A stretch of DNA of 64,000 nucleotides from Heterobilharzia americana (lineage: Eukaryota; Platyhelminthes; Trematoda; Strigeidida; Schistosomatidae), in the NCBI GenBank assembly GCA_944470555.2, contig OX104128.1:63743257-63807256 (forward strand), read 5' to 3'. Position numbers and translations under genes: made by a program. A model generated the notes under the pieces. That model searched no databases. It saw nothing but the letters and a program-made list of their open reading frames with translations, and had not been told where the DNA came from. Shown here in pieces: positions 9,260 through 22,289 of this stretch (position 1 is the stretch's first letter; each line of letters begins with the position of its first letter).

Positions 9260-11090
9260 AGCTTAACAATACCGTATTTAGCTGATTTCCTGTGAAGTAC
9301 CAAGTGCCAGAAATGAGTTGACTTATCAAATTTCATTTTTAAAGCAAAACTTATTTAAGATAACACATCCTGCAGCATTTTATGTACTGCGAATCTAATT
9401 TCTAATGTAACCATCTACCTAAATTAACTCTGGATGTCCGAGAAAGTTGAGGGTGGAATAAATATTCTATTCTTTTTTTAAAATGAAATTTCAACTTATT
9501 TCACATTTAGAATGTATACATATACACTGTTTCTGTCCAACCAATACCACACAACATGTCTAAAACTCTTCACAGTATTCCCAAAACATCATTCGCATGG
9601 AGGTCATTATTCTCATTGTTAAAAGAACAAATTTTTTTTCTTTTCATCACCAGTTTTCAAGGTCTTACTTTTTTTCGAAAATATTTAATGGTTGAAGTTT
9701 GAAAATGAAAAGGTTTCAAAATTTTTTTTCAGTATTTTGTAAAATTGCATTCATCTCACTATCCGTTTGCATTATCATTTGAAGTATCACGAAAATAGAA
9801 AACTATCATTGATTACATGTGTCTTCTTTAAGCTTGAGCACAGGGTATTTTTTTGATATACACAGTTTGAAAACTTTTTCCCGAACCAGACGATTAAATT
9901 CTCATTTTTTGAAGCAGAATGAGATTTTTTACACTAATAAACTCCCCATGTTCTAATGTAATTAGCTGAGGAGATGAACTAATTAGTTCATACTGATGCT
10001 GGGTTATTTGCGTTTCGTGCAATTAGCTACTGATTTCTCTTTTTAAGTAGTATATCTACAAAGTTCAAATTACTAGACAATTCTATGAATAATAATATGC
10101 ATGGAAAATTTATAGTGTGTGTAAACATTCATTACAAATATATTTATTATAAATCCGTACAGGGTGCTTAACAAACAAATTCTTATGACCTTGAAGGTTG
10201 CTTTAAAGCAATGCTCTAGTCGACACTATTTGAATATATCTTTGTCTCCTTATTTCACTCAAATACTACAAATAATTGACTCACAAACATTTATCCATTT
10301 TTACTCAAATACATAAGTGGAGTGTAATATGGCTATCTGAGTAAGCGTAAGTTTTAAAAGGCACTACTCTCACCAATTTTATCATTCATCACGATGAACT
10401 GATTAAATTTTTTTCACGAAATTTGTGGTTTTTCTTCCTAATAATCTCTAAATTTATTTTGTAAAATGTATCTTCTATTCTCCTGATCCCTTCTCTGAGT
10501 TTTATTATGACCTTGAAATAATTTTGTGCTATATTTAGATATATTAGATCCTTTATTCTTGGATATTCCACTTTACCTACTTTTTACTAGACAGATTTAT
10601 TCATTATTATTCTGAAATAATTCCAGTTACTCTCAGTCATCCATAATTTTCAGAATGAATCTTCAATTGGAAGAATAAATTTTTGCCAGAACAAGAGTAA
10701 CTGGTCTGTTTCATCCAGGTTTACTTTCCAAACACAAAACCACTATCTCTTGGATGTTAAAAGGTTGAGCTTTACTTCTAAAGTGTTCTACGTGGAAGAA
10801 AAGTGTAGTCTGACTTTTGCTCTATGAATTAAAGTTGAACAGTTCTTGATAACGATTGAAATAGATAACTTTGTGTTCTGTTGTATCTCGTTAGTCACTA
10901 CAGTTTGTAATGCTTGAATAGCATTTATAAATGAGTTTCGATGTAGCCCACTTAAACAGAAATGGTTCATAAAAACTTGAACAACAAAGCGAAAAACACA
11001 GCCAACCGAACAAAGTAAAATGTCATTGTAAGAAGGTATAGTTACTTTTTTCACTCAGCAGAACATTAAAACAAGTTTATGTTGTTGTTA
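9260..11090. other. No gene seen; 1.8 kb of A+T-rich sequence
   Basis: Long T and A runs and scattered short open frames with no recognisable motif. Open frames at 10389-10571 and 10788-11054 (minus) show no homology that I know. Confidence 0.5.
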
Positions 11091-11095
11091 GTAGG

Positions 11096-11300
11096 GTATC
11101 TAGGTACTGATGATGATAACGGCTGGCAGTAGGATCTAGGACAGGCATTTACTTATATTTGGAACTTGTCATTCGGATGTACCGGCCTCCAAGTGAATGA
11201 CTTTTATTGGGAACAACCTCACTTACTTGGAAGCACCTTTATCCAATTAAAGAGTCCCAAATATTGAAGAAATGCCTATCTTGTATACCACTGCCAAACA
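11096..11300. repeat. Degenerate family A hammerhead hairpin (head-to-head remnants)
   Basis: The minus strand of 11107-11185 resembles the Sm-alpha hammerhead (GGTACATCC, then GTTCCAAATA, AAATGC, CTAGATCC). The plus strand at about 11249-11290 resembles the 3' half in the other orientation (GAGTCCCAAATA, GAAATGCCTATC). GAAAC and CTGANGA are mutated in both. It looks like an old inverted pair of the same repeat. Confidence 0.4.
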
Positions 11301-11925
11301 TTATCCATCAGTAGTATGAAATGGAAATTACCAAGGCATCTGCACAGGAGACCAACTGGTCCAACTGACAGCAAGAAGCTACAGGTTATGACATCAAAGT
11401 GTCTTGATGTGCATAAAAAGTATAAAGAAGGATAGTCTGGAGATAGCTCAGTAATAAACTCCCTAATAATGCAACCATTTGAACTCTACTGGTAAAAGTT
11501 GGGGTTGCGAATCTGAACAGTAACTGAGACTTATGTTACCTTGGCGAAGAAAGACCGATAACTGCTTGTCCTGAATGTGGAAGTCTGATTTTTAAACTTT
11601 TTTAGTTATCGACACAACAAATTTGAAGACATTTGAGGTATTTCCTTTTTTTAACCACTTTCTAAGATTTGAAGAAGACCATAGCATTTCCTGCTTTACT
11701 GTTAGCCCCGGATACTGTACCATTTAAAGTAATTATTTTTCTGAAAGGCGAAGGTAAATTTAGATATAGGTTATGTTTGCTAGAATACTGAGTACTGGAT
11801 TAACACTATGGTAATTCCATTTCGTAAGTAGATCTCGAAACAAATCAGAATTCTAAATAGTTATGATATAAAGGTCTGTTTTTGTGCAACGAATACTCCA
11901 CTTCTGCTTTAATGAAGGTTACTGA
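11300..11925. other. No gene seen
   Basis: Nothing recognisable on either strand. Confidence 0.45.
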
Positions 11926-11929
11926 AGTG

Positions 11930-12085
11930 AAACCGAATAAAAATCAACAAAATTGTTTTTATAAAATCAAATGGACAGAAAGTATCCCAGTATATGTAGA
12001 AGAAACATACAGGTAAATAAATGTAAGCATCAGGAAGCATAGGGAATGTTCAAAGAGGACTGAAAACTATCGACAGAGATTAAGA
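11930..12085 (+). pseudogene. Possible PLE GIY-YIG fragment
   Basis: Translation gives CFYKIKWTESIPVYVEETYR followed by INVSIRKHRECS. This resembles the PLE nuclease pattern (YKI-x-C, Y-x-GET-x-R, then a basic R-x-x-EH segment) with the cysteine and glycine lost. Short, so the call is tentative. Confidence 0.4.
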
Positions 12086-12359
12086 GGCTGGAAAACAAGT
12101 TACTAATTTCATTTCACTAGACAGAAATGAACCAGAAAATTGCCTTTTAATGAAACCAAAATTTAACGCAAAGTTTTTAGATCATACCAAAAAAGATAAA
12201 CAACAGAGGCCTTATGTATATGAGTGAATCCAAATAGTGTGAGAAACATTACGGGGTACAGTTAGCTGCTTCTTGTCAATTACTAATGAACAGGTAGAAA
12301 GGATGACTCTGCACTCACTTTCATGATCAATTTCACTTTCTGTATCATCGGTAAAATTC

Positions 12360-13182
12360 AAATCCTCTATGATCTTTTCCCCAACCCAGCCAGCGTATCC
12401 CCCTTTTCTCGCGGCTTCTCACTGTTTGCTGCATGACCCAGTCGACCACAATCACGAAGATCGTTGGTGGTATTAAGCAGCCTTGTCTTATTCCTTTTGT
12501 TCACTTCAAAGGCTTCTGTTAGCTTTCCATTGTGGATCACTTGGTATGTGGCGGCTTCATATTGTTGCTGAATGAGGTTGACAAAGGTTTGTGATATTCC
12601 ATAGTGTTGAAGCAACTGCCAAATTACTTGCTGGTCGACGCTGTCACAGGCCTTTTCAAAGTCGATGAAGTTGAGGTGAGGTAGAGAGTTGACTGCCTTC
12701 TATACTCTGTTCTATGATGATGCAAAGCGTTGCAATTTGATTCGCACATAATTTATTCTTCCTGAAGCCAGCCAGTCCGTTCCAGTCTTAATTTTGAATC
12801 CAGCTCATTTTTTAGTTACTCCAGTATGATGCGCCTTGATATTTTGCCTAGGGTGGACAGGAGCGTGATTCCGCGTCAGTTCTTGCAACGACTTGGGTCG
12901 CTCTTCTTTCAATCAATAGACAGGTACCTTTCCTTCCAAATCTTCTGTAATAGAAGTGGTGTAAGCATGTCCTCTGTCGTCTCCTCGTCTATTTTCAGTG
13001 CTTCTGGAGGAATTTCATCTGGTCCTGCTGCTTTCCCGGATTTCAGCAACTTCATGGCGTTCAGGACTTCATTTCTGCTTTTGTGGGAGGGCTATTGTTC
13101 ACTGGTAGTTCTGCGGTTGCTGGTGGTATTTCTGGATGAGTTGCAGGTGGTGATAGCCGATTCCAGAGTTTTTTGAAATGGT
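12360..13182 (-). mobile_element. RTE-type retrotransposon, central RT fragment
   Basis: The minus strand carries the RT palm region of the RTE-like family. It includes pieces matching the full copy near 53.0-53.6 kb: the segment around KLLKSGKAAGPDEIPPEALK, the region before LRQGC, and the stretch HYGISQTFVNLIQQQYEAAT with VIHNGKLTEAF. It is truncated at both ends and frameshifted. It ends just past the point where the full-length element encodes its catalytic motif. Confidence 0.82.
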
Positions 13183-13189
13183 CTTAATA

Positions 13190-14055
13190 TTGTAGCTTTT
13201 AAATCCCTGTCGAATTTATCGGTCAGCTTGATAGTTTCAAAGTTAGTTACTATCATCACCGTTATTAACTGCCATTTACTTCAATGGAAAAATTAAAAAT
13301 TATACCAGCCTCACATACTTGCGGAAATGGTAAATACATCTATCTAATATGCCCTATCGTATTTGCACATAAATTGTCGAGTAACTATAATGTCATCTGT
13401 AACCTTTTCATTGCGTATATGCAATAAAATAATATATTGAGTAACGAGAGAATTATACGTTTATCATATAGTAAAATAAATGCAATTCCTCACTGAACAG
13501 TTAGTAATCACGTTTTAGATAACAATGATTACGCAAACAAGAATGAACAAAGATTCAGTACACACTTTTTTTTAAACATATACATCCCTGACACATGAAT
13601 TTTGATTCTTTCCCAAAAGAAGCTTATCGCAAATTTTTGTATAAAACGTTATTTTATTTTCAACGTTATGACATTTAAACAAATATAACTTACATCCAAA
13701 GTCAACTGTTCTGTCAGTATCTAATATTTGTGATACTTACTGGATAAGTTCTATTTATATTCCCAGCCAATGTTGTCTGAAAAATTGGAAAAGAGCTTTG
13801 ATGATAGTCGAAAATTGCATAGACTACTATTATCAATTATCAGTAATATCGTTATCTGGTGGTAATAGAATTCACTCCAAGACTTTAATGACATCGCCCA
13901 ATGGATCACAATTGCCACATATACGTTGAAGATATATTAAAGCTTTGAATTAAAGGCAGACAGAGCTTTCATCAATATTAGAAACAATATCTCATGATTA
14001 ACAAAATCCAGAATCTTCTATTAATATAAAAGTAAAACTTGGGCAGTGTGGTTGG
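13190..14055. other. No gene seen
   Basis: A+T-rich; no recognisable feature. Confidence 0.5.
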
Positions 14056-14060
14056 TTGTA

Positions 14061-15317
14061 ATTCCATTTTAATCTGTTTATTAGAAATATCACACAGTGA
14101 AGCAGTAGCATTTAATGGATAACGTTTCGGACACAATTTATTGTCCATATTCATATCAGCAAGTAACTCCACAACTTCGAGACAGACTTTATATATTCCT
14201 AATTTTCTCTACTTCTCTGTGATGACAAGCCTAGTAGAATGTCCCACATATCTGGGACAGGTGAAGAATCATTTCGATTGCATGTGTTTGGTGTTGATTC
14301 GATAAACAAAGATTCAGTCGTTTAGCAATCTCTCCCTCCACCCAAGTAAGTTAGTTTTCATCACTGTCACCCTATCTCACCCTACTGTATGATTGTGTGT
14401 CATCGCATGCAGAGCTATAGATGAGCCTTTCTCTAGATTCCTAAGCATGTTTGTTGGTTTGAATGCTATTTTAATCCCAGCCAGCCTCATTGAGAATTCT
14501 TCGTAATGCTTCTGAGGTGCCTTCCTTGTATGGTAACACAGCAGATGCTTTGAATTCTCTCTTAACCCTGTCGCTATTATTACCATTAGTAGTGGGATTA
14601 TTGTTAATAATACCTTTATTACTACTACTACTACTACCTTTGCTAATATTTTTCTTTTGATTTCTTATGAATTAATCTATAAATTTTGGTGGGTAATTAT
14701 TGAGACGTAGGGTATTCTTGATATGTCCAGTTTCTTGTCGCAGATTGTCCGATGCACCAGTAAGCTTTTTCGCTCTATCACTTAAGCATTTAACTAGACC
14801 TACTTTAACTGAAATGGAATGGGATGATTCGAAGTCTATGCAGCGATTCGAATGGGTAGGTTTCCTATAAACACTAGTCTCTAGATCTCCTTCTTATGTT
14901 CGTTTAATCTTGCAATCCAACATTGCTAGTAAGATAAGAAATCTCGAGAAAAGCTCGTCTATAGCTCTGCATGCGATGACACACAATCATACAGTAGGGT
15001 GAGATAGGGTGACAGTGATGAAAACTAACTTACTTGGGTGGAGGGAGAGATTGCTAAACGACTGAATCTTTGTTTATCGAATCAACACCAAACACATGCA
15101 ATCGAAATGATTCTTCACCTGTCCCAGATATGTGGGACATTCTACTAGGCTTGTCATCACAGAGAAGTAGAGAAAATTAGGAATATATAAAGTCTGTCTC
15201 GAAGTTGTGGAGTTACTTGCTGATATGAATATGGACAATAAATTGTGTCCGAAACGTTATCCATTAAATGCTACTGCTTCACTGTGTGATATTTCCAATA
15301 AACAGATTAAAATGGAA
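14061..15317 (-). mobile_element. Penelope-like element with inverted terminal arms
   Basis: Arms of about 385 bp at 14061-14447 and 14934-15317 are near-perfect inverted complements. The 486-bp spacer encodes, on the minus strand, the PLE RT thumb and linker: RKPTHSNRC-DFESSH, a KVGLVKCLSDRA-like block, NNYPPKFID and SAVLPYKEG. It runs straight into the left arm with EAGIKIAFKPTNMLRNL, then SIALHAMTHNHTVG. Thus the left arm is the element's own 3' end (end of coding plus untranslated region) and the right arm is an inverted copy of that 3' end placed before the truncated 5' side. Part of the GIY-YIG domain is missing between FKPTNMLRNL and ALHAMTHNHTVG. The element is dead. Confidence 0.8.
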
Positions 15318-15319
15318 TC

Positions 15320-15960
15320 GTAGAATCTTCTATGTTCCTAAATTGCTAACAACAAGTGATAAAATCTCAGAATGATTAAATGTGCCTACTAATTAGTTAT
15401 GGAATCCTGTCACTCCCACTAGAGGAAAAATACACTTTTTTACAAATCGGTCTTCAATTATTCCAGCATACATAAATTTGTCTGGTAGACAAGCCGATTT
15501 AAAATAGCTCAGTTAATAATTGTTCATTGTCTGATTTCCTCTGATTTAGCCTAATCAAGATTAGGCCTGGTTAGATGATAAATTATCAGTAGTATATCAG
15601 TGATCACACATAACCTAGGCAGTGCATTCAGTAATTGAATTTAAGAGAATGCCTGAGTAGTTGTTGTGTTGGATGGGTGTCTAGCCAACCATACAGTCTG
15701 TTGGCGTGATTCATTTGGTGATACAGCACTTCTTCCACATTTGACAAGATTCCTGGTACTCTAGTTTAACTATGATTCTAAGAGAATAATAAAACAGAAT
15801 ACTTTTGCAAGCGATAAGAAAAATTACTGGTGGGGTTTTCTGTTACACCAGTTAGTACAACTACGGTTATTAAGTTAAAAGTGTCAAGAACTTCGTTTTT
15901 AAATGATAAACAGTAGTTAGCTCTCTTCAGTTTAAAAAAATCTGAATTGATTGACTTCAT
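15320..15960. other. No gene seen
   Basis: Nothing recognised between the PLE and a SINE copy. Confidence 0.45.
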
Positions 15961-15974
15961 TTAGGTATTCATCA

Positions 15975-16335
15975 CTGACTGACATTGGTTGGAGAATGGT
16001 AAAGAACCTGAGAGTGCTGGAAAGCTCTTTAGCCGTCTTATGGAACTCCTGAGCAGTGCGGACCTATAACCTCATCCCACCAGGAGTCGAGCTCGAGACC
16101 TTCAGGTCCCTTGGGCAGCACACTACCATTGCGATACCGGGTCGGGAGTCGGCGGTTCACATTTTCCAACTTATGTCAGTTTGCGATATTCCATGACCTT
16201 CATCTAATGCTGTCATTAAGTAAGTTTCCTCACATCCAACTTGGTTCATCCCAATGGCCCCAACTTCTCATTAGAACTTCGGGAATCCCGTCTGAAAGCA
16301 AGTTACTTATGAGCATTGGGTAGCAGTTCAAGCTG
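15975..16335 (-). repeat. Family B hammerhead SINE-like repeat, full unit, degenerate
   Basis: Inverted copy of most of the 405-bp unit defined at 6485-6889. From the high end it includes the leader (CATTGGG, ATTCCCGAAGTTC), the tRNA-like head (GGTATCGCAATGGTAGTGTGC), the box-B-like region (GAAGGTCTCGAGCTCGACTCC), a decayed hammerhead (core CTCAGGAG; GAAAC changed), and the tail. Ribozyme activity is not expected. Confidence 0.72.
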
Positions 16336-16339
16336 GAGG

Positions 16340-18055
16340 TTTGTGAGGATTTACTTACTGATTTTCTTGTTCTAATACCTCCTAAAATCTCTTTCATTTT
16401 TACTACCTTGACACCATTTTCCCCTGACTGGCATATTTATGTTTTCTTTAGGTATCCGGTTACCAGACGTCTTGAGAAAACCACTGCCATTTTCTTGTCC
16501 TACAAATACTTTATTAATTAGAAGAGGATGGTACTACTAATGGATGTACTGCCTGTTTGAGGTGATAATTTGACTGGTTAGAAGAAACCTCACCCAGACA
16601 GCTACGTAATTTAAGCTGACTGAAAGTTGTTTCTGAAATACTGGAATCTAAATATTTTGAACAAAGTGTTAACTATGCATATGATGAGCGTCTATCACTT
16701 AAAATTTCTTGAATTCTGAAATGTTTCTAAGCACGAGTCAGTAAAACAGCCATTGTAAATCAATAAGCATTCTTTTCTGGCAATATACTTTTTACTCAAG
16801 CTGTTTAAGAAGCTAAAGGAATGGGAATACATATAACTATAGCAAATTACTGATCAGATTTGTATTGAGTGAACACTACGTTTTGTCTCAGATGAATAAG
16901 ACTACTATCAGATCAATCTAGCTAGTATTAAGGCAGATGGTTATGGGGAATCATGAACCACTTGCTTAAGCTATAAGCATAAATTGAACAGTAGTATACT
17001 GGAATTTTTTCATCTCTGTCGCTGATCGGTTCCCGCCATTTTAGATTCGCACAATTTACTTTCCCGAAGAAACTACTTCAACACTTGAAAATGCTTTTTA
17101 ATCCAGCTGAATGGTTCTAGTTTTGAACTGTGAGAAACGTGAAATAATTTAATTCTTGTTTTGGGAAGCATAACTATGCTGTGAACACTACGTGTCTGAG
17201 GCACAGAAAGTAAAGTTTTCTGTAGCATCTAGCAGTGAGTCTTTGATTCACATTTCATCCTATTCAAAGCTCATCGGCTGGAAATACCTGTTGAAGTGTT
17301 TTTTCTCAATTGAAGCTGGAACGTATTGATTATAACTTCAGATGCCAAAGTGTTATTGACCTGCGTTTGGATTTGTGACATACATCGCTTGTTTAATGGT
17401 TATGGAATGTTCTTCTAGCTTGAAATTTCAGGATCAAATATACCACTCATTACATGAACTTCTTAAGCTCAAGTTAATGTATTAACTACTGAATTTAGAA
17501 AGATTTCTTTTATTTAGATAGACAAAGTAAATTTATGGCTAGGGATAAGTAAGCAATTGCGTCAGCTGACTGTTGTTTTCACTGATTTATAGTCTGTTCT
17601 AGGCTGTAATAACGTTTTTAATACGTGAAGTTCTACGCATAACTTAACAGATAAGTGTTAAGTATGCGTCCCAATCTTGCATGAAGTTGGGTATGTTAGG
17701 TGAGTCATACAGGTTGTTATGATCCAGACAGCTGTTGACTGTAATCAAGTTGAGATGGAATAGAAGCGTGCCTAGGATGTGTGATACATTCTCCCACCCA
17801 GAAAAATGTCTTATATGATCTCAAAAATATCATTTATTAACACTATTGTGAAAATGTATACCTAAAATTCCGGTGTAAAGAAGGGATCCTTTGAAAAGCT
17901 TCAACTATATTTCATCTTGGAAGTTACTGGAGAATTGCTGGATTTCAGAAGGGTTTTATGATTAAATGAAATCAACCTAAGGAACACTGTAAACCTAAGT
18001 GCCCTGAACAACTGTTATTTCCTCAACAGTGTCCGCCCACTTCCCTGTAGGCGGG
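16340..18055. other. No gene seen; 1.7 kb
   Basis: Neither coding motifs nor a repeat shared with the rest of the window was recognised. Confidence 0.5.
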
Positions 18056-18057
18056 TT

Positions 18058-19915
18058 CCTAGTGGAACATAGGGCTTCAGTAGCACGCCTCCATTGCACT
18101 CTCTTCTCTGCAGTCTTTTGAACATGGCGCCACGACTGCTAACAAGCTTTCAATTCTTCCTGCTGCTTTGACGGATTTCAGCAGTTTTTTGGCATTCAGG
18201 ACTTCTGCTTTTGTCGGAGCGCCTGTGTTCACCTGTAGTTCTGCGGTTGCTGGTGGTATTTCTGGACGAGTTGTGGGTGGTGGTCGATCCAAGAGTTTTT
18301 CGAAGTGGTCAGCCCATTGTTCTCTTTGTTTCTCCTCTTTGGTAGCTAGGTTTCCCCCACTATCTTTCATTGGTTTCATCTGCATTGATCTATTCCCGGA
18401 TAGTATTTTGGTCATTTGATATGGTGTTTTCTGGTCTCTCCTACCTGCAGCCTGTTCTGCTTCACTTGCAAGTGTGTCGTCGAAGTGTCTTTTGTCCTTA
18501 CTCGCACTCTTCTTCACTTCTTTATCCAGTGTTTTATATGTCGTACTCAGTTCGTCTTTTCGTTGTGCATCCTTACACTAGTTCATCTCCTGCTTCACCA
18601 TCTTCCTCTCCACGCACTATCAGCTTCCATGTGTCCGTGAAAATCCATTCCTTGTCTTGTTTCCTTTTCTTCCTTCCTAATACGGTTATGTAGGTTTCCT
18701 TTCAAATCTCTTTCAAAGAGTTCCAGTTTCGTCGAGGGCGACGCTCAGTGTCTCTCATTTTGTCCTGATGATTGACTGACGTGAAGATGTCCTCTGTAGT
18801 TTGGTCCTTCAGTTAATTTCTGGGTGCTGAACTTGAACTGTGGTCGTCTATCACCAACTTCTTTGAAGGCTTCCAACTTGATTTTGTAGGTAGGTTCCTT
18901 GCAGTAGATAGTGATTAGTGTGAACCTACATTTGCTCCTCTTCGGGATCTTGTGTCCAGTAGGCTGGCTGTGTATCCACCTTCTTCAGATTGAGATGAAT
19001 TCGGTGTGATGTTTAGTGTGGTGTGCTCATCTGGTGAAATGAAACCCATGTCGTTCACTTTGTGAATATCTTTGTGTTTGTACACAGTGTCTCCAATCAC
19101 CAAATCGTTGAATATGCAGAAGTCTGCAAGCAGCTATCCATTCTCATTTATTTCATTGAGTGCTTCTCGACACATGATGAGTTCTCTTCCTGTGTTGTCT
19201 GCTCCCAGTTTGGCATTTATGCCACCCCACCCATTAGAATTTTGATGTCGCCATCTGGGATGGGGTCTTGTGAACTACTGATTGCAGTTGTCTATAGAAT
19301 TCCTCCTTCTTCTTTTGATCTTCATTATTTATAGGTGCTTAGTGTAGTATTGTATGATTGTGACTTTCGTTCCTTTTGAGTTATTCTTACTGTCACAATC
19401 GTGCAGAAGGAGATTGATTCCGACTGCATGACAGTCTTCGATGCTTTGGGGATATCATGATAGCCACTCCCTCCATGTGCTCGCGGTTGTCGTCTGGGTG
19501 ACCAGAGTAGATTATTGACTCTCCTCTCCTGTTGACAGTTTGGAGAGTCCACTTGCATTCCACCTACTTTCGCAGATTCCCAGCCTAGCACTTCTATGCT
19601 ATACCTTCTCATCTCCTTTGTAATCTGGGCAGCCTTGCTAGGTTGATACGTTGTGTGGACATTTCATGTCCCCATGTTTACTTTTGCTTTTATCGAGAGA
19701 AGAGAAGACACATTGGGGAATTGTCTTCGCAACGGCTTTCACCAACTGGCGTCATTTTGTCTCCCTGATTCCAGAGAGGAATAAGTTTGTTTTTATTTTT
19801 ATAATTTCTTTGTGCTTTGAAGTTTCTTTAGCAATTGAATTGGTTTTCTGGTGTAGGGTTGCCAGCCCTATGCCCAACCTTCCCTCTTTACTTGAGCTTA
19901 GTACCACCTAGTAAC
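18058..19915 (-). mobile_element. RTE-type retrotransposon with a large internal deletion (5' end plus 3' end)
   Basis: From 19915 downward the minus strand carries the same 5' leader as the full element (CTGGTTAACTAG motif near 19910-19930). It goes on through the AP-endonuclease region (CQQERRVNN, WSPR-QPRAHGGSGYHD; HKVNDMGFISPDEHTTLNI, LLDTRSRRGANVGSH) and the linker to KKLLKSVKAAG. At about 18160 it jumps directly to the last 100 bp of the element (CTACTGAAGCCC, TAGGAACCCGCC). Most of the RT is therefore missing. The junction lies in a short CTGCTGCTTT-like stretch, so microhomology may have been used. Confidence 0.82.
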
Positions 19916-19934
19916 TAGTGAACTAGTTAACCTG

Positions 19935-20570
19935 GAGAGGTTTTACACAAACACTGGATGTTGAAAATACGATGATTATACCAGTTTGACCGATGTTTTA
20001 ATTATCAAATCCAGTTTATAATCATATTTTAACTATCCATTTCATAGTTGCGGCGAATGTCTTGAAAGAATTTTAGCCCTGAGTTTGTTTTAATCATTAC
20101 ACAATGACATTTTATTAGAATTCCAGAGCGCTTAGAAAATCAAAACAAGATTTTTTTGAAAGTTTGGTAATTACACTATCAACTTATCGTATACGCTTAC
20201 ATATTCTTTTCTGTTCTGTTCTCGATTGGTCACGTAACACAATGACAAGTTGACTATGTAAAAATAGGTTAACTTTGGTTTTAATATTTACACTTTATTT
20301 TATCCGAAATTTCCTTCCGTGTATCAATCCTCTCGTTATCTTTCATCACAGGACTATCATCCTTTCGATAATTAAAGTATATAAATTGTATTTCCTTGTA
20401 TATAAACCATAATCTTTACACGCCATACGTAGTTGGGAAAAAGTGAATTCATTGCATTCTGCAAAATTTATGGTTTTAATTGTGCTAAAAAATTCTGAAA
20501 ATAAACAGTTACATGAAGAACTCAAAATACTTCTTTACATTTCCTTGAGAGGTACATAGATAAAATCGGC
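19935..20570. other. No gene seen
   Basis: A+T-rich; nothing recognised. Confidence 0.45.
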
Positions 20571-20579
20571 ATATATCCT

Positions 20580-21225
20580 TACACAGAAGTGGATTGATTT
20601 AAGATGATACATTACACAGTAACTTGCAAACAGAAAGTGGATAGAGAAAGAGCGATATCAAAGTAGACAAAGGTGTATGGAAGAAGCAACAATTTCAAAA
20701 CAAAAGTAAGCGAGAATATTATGGCATTTAAAGGACATCGAATACTCTTAACATCTGCATCATTATGACCGATTTTTAGCCATATCATCAAAGATGTCCA
20801 ACCATTAATTCCTATTTTCTCGGAGATCTCAGCCAGGTAGTCTACACCTCACCATACGACTCACACCAACAGTCAGAGGCTCCAGAGACTGATATCCCAT
20901 CTTGGTTCGGCCACTCTGAGCTTTCTTCCAACTTAACTTCTACTACCATTGTACATCAAAGAATGTGGTGGCTCAATATGCATAATATAAGCCACTTCAG
21001 TTTCTGAAGGTTTAAAACCTTGTAAACTGACTTGCCTTTCTCACCTATTACCCTTTATCTAACCTCGAAACTGTTCACATGGTGATTTCACCATATGCTA
21101 GCAATGCTAAGCAGACAGCCATGTTCGAAGACCTCTAATTCTTTCATATTTGCTTTCAATAGCCATTCCTCGGAGCTGTAAAACACAGCAGAACGGAACT
21201 CCAAATAATCTAGAATGTCATATTT
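20580..21225 (+). repeat. Unclassified interspersed repeat family (copy 1 of 3)
   Basis: It shares ordered blocks with 30980-31380 and 57870-58520: ATCAAAGTAGACAAAGGTGT, a CATTATGACYGATTTTYAGC block, GTCTACACSTCACC, and AACAATCAGAGRCT-type sequence. It ends with a GTAAAACACAG-like block. No coding capacity is shared among the copies, so the short open frames in it are incidental. Not classified. Confidence 0.65.
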
Positions 21226-22005
21226 AGAAAACAACAGAAGGAAAATTTAAAATTAGAGTTTATGGAAAGCCTACTCATTTAGACAAATATATAAATTTTC
21301 AATCTAACCATCCAATGGACGCGAAAACTATGATAGCCTTAAACCTACTAAGTAGGGCTGAAAAAATATTGTGAAAGGATCTAGAGGACATAGAAAAGGA
21401 AATTTTTAAAGTAAAGCAAGTCATAGTAGAAAAGGACTATCCAAAGCCTCGTCTGAGCAATATGTTCATTGAGAATAGCAAAAAGAAAGCAAATGAAAAG
21501 AATAAGACTGGAAAGAAGTCATGAGTATTAACAGTGACAATTCCATATAGAAAATGCACCTGTAAACAAATGTGAGCAGTCTTTGCTATGTATGTTATTT
21601 AAGTCTAATTCACAACTTCAAACTCTTCAGAAAAAGCTTTAATCAAAATTGAAAAATGTAATTTCAAAGATAACACAAAATATCTACGTGTATAAGACAA
21701 CATGTAGGGAATTTGAGACCAGTTATGTTGATGAAAGTTGTTGACAGCGGGGAACTACAGTGGAAGAACATAAGTTGTGTAGTAAAGCCCACCATAGAAT
21801 AAAAAAGGAACTGAAAGGTTTAGAAAAGTGATTGACAATTGGGCATAAAATTGATTTTGACAAAGTTGACATATTAAGAAATAGTTTTCATTCATATAGA
21901 GAAAGATTGACTTTGATATCCCTACATATTTTAACGACATCAACTTCATTAAACAGAAAAAAAGGTATTTAGTTCGAAACAGAAGGAAAAAAAATGATGA
22001 AATCT
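21225..22005 (+). pseudogene. Penelope-like element, RT thumb to GIY-YIG, decayed
   Basis: Translation gives VYGKPTHLDKYINFQSNHPM, MIALNLLSRAEKIL, and a lysine-rich linker ending VTIPYRKC. A decayed nuclease follows: IYVYKTTCREFETSYVDES (the PLE YKI-x-C...Y-x-GET core), a VEEHK match to the R-x-x-EH segment, then a degraded H-x-x-D-F region to about 21990. Stops and frameshifts are frequent. No palm motifs were found upstream, so it is 5' truncated. Confidence 0.68.
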
Positions 22006-22289
22006 AGTTCTCAGATGAGCTTATCAGATGAACACATATTACAGTCTCAGAGACTCAATTATAACAGTTACAACCTAACTTATCATAAGAAGTGGTGTGT
22101 AAGCAACATTCTCATGAACCAACACCCATTGCACCACTCAACTATAACAGATGTCACAAGAAAATTAACTTTTCAAAGTGTTCACAGCCAATTACTATCT
22201 GGTCAGCTTCATCACGTGTCAGTCAACAGAGTTACAACCTACGGAACAAATGATTGTACCATACATCAAAGATGTTCATAAACTGTCAA

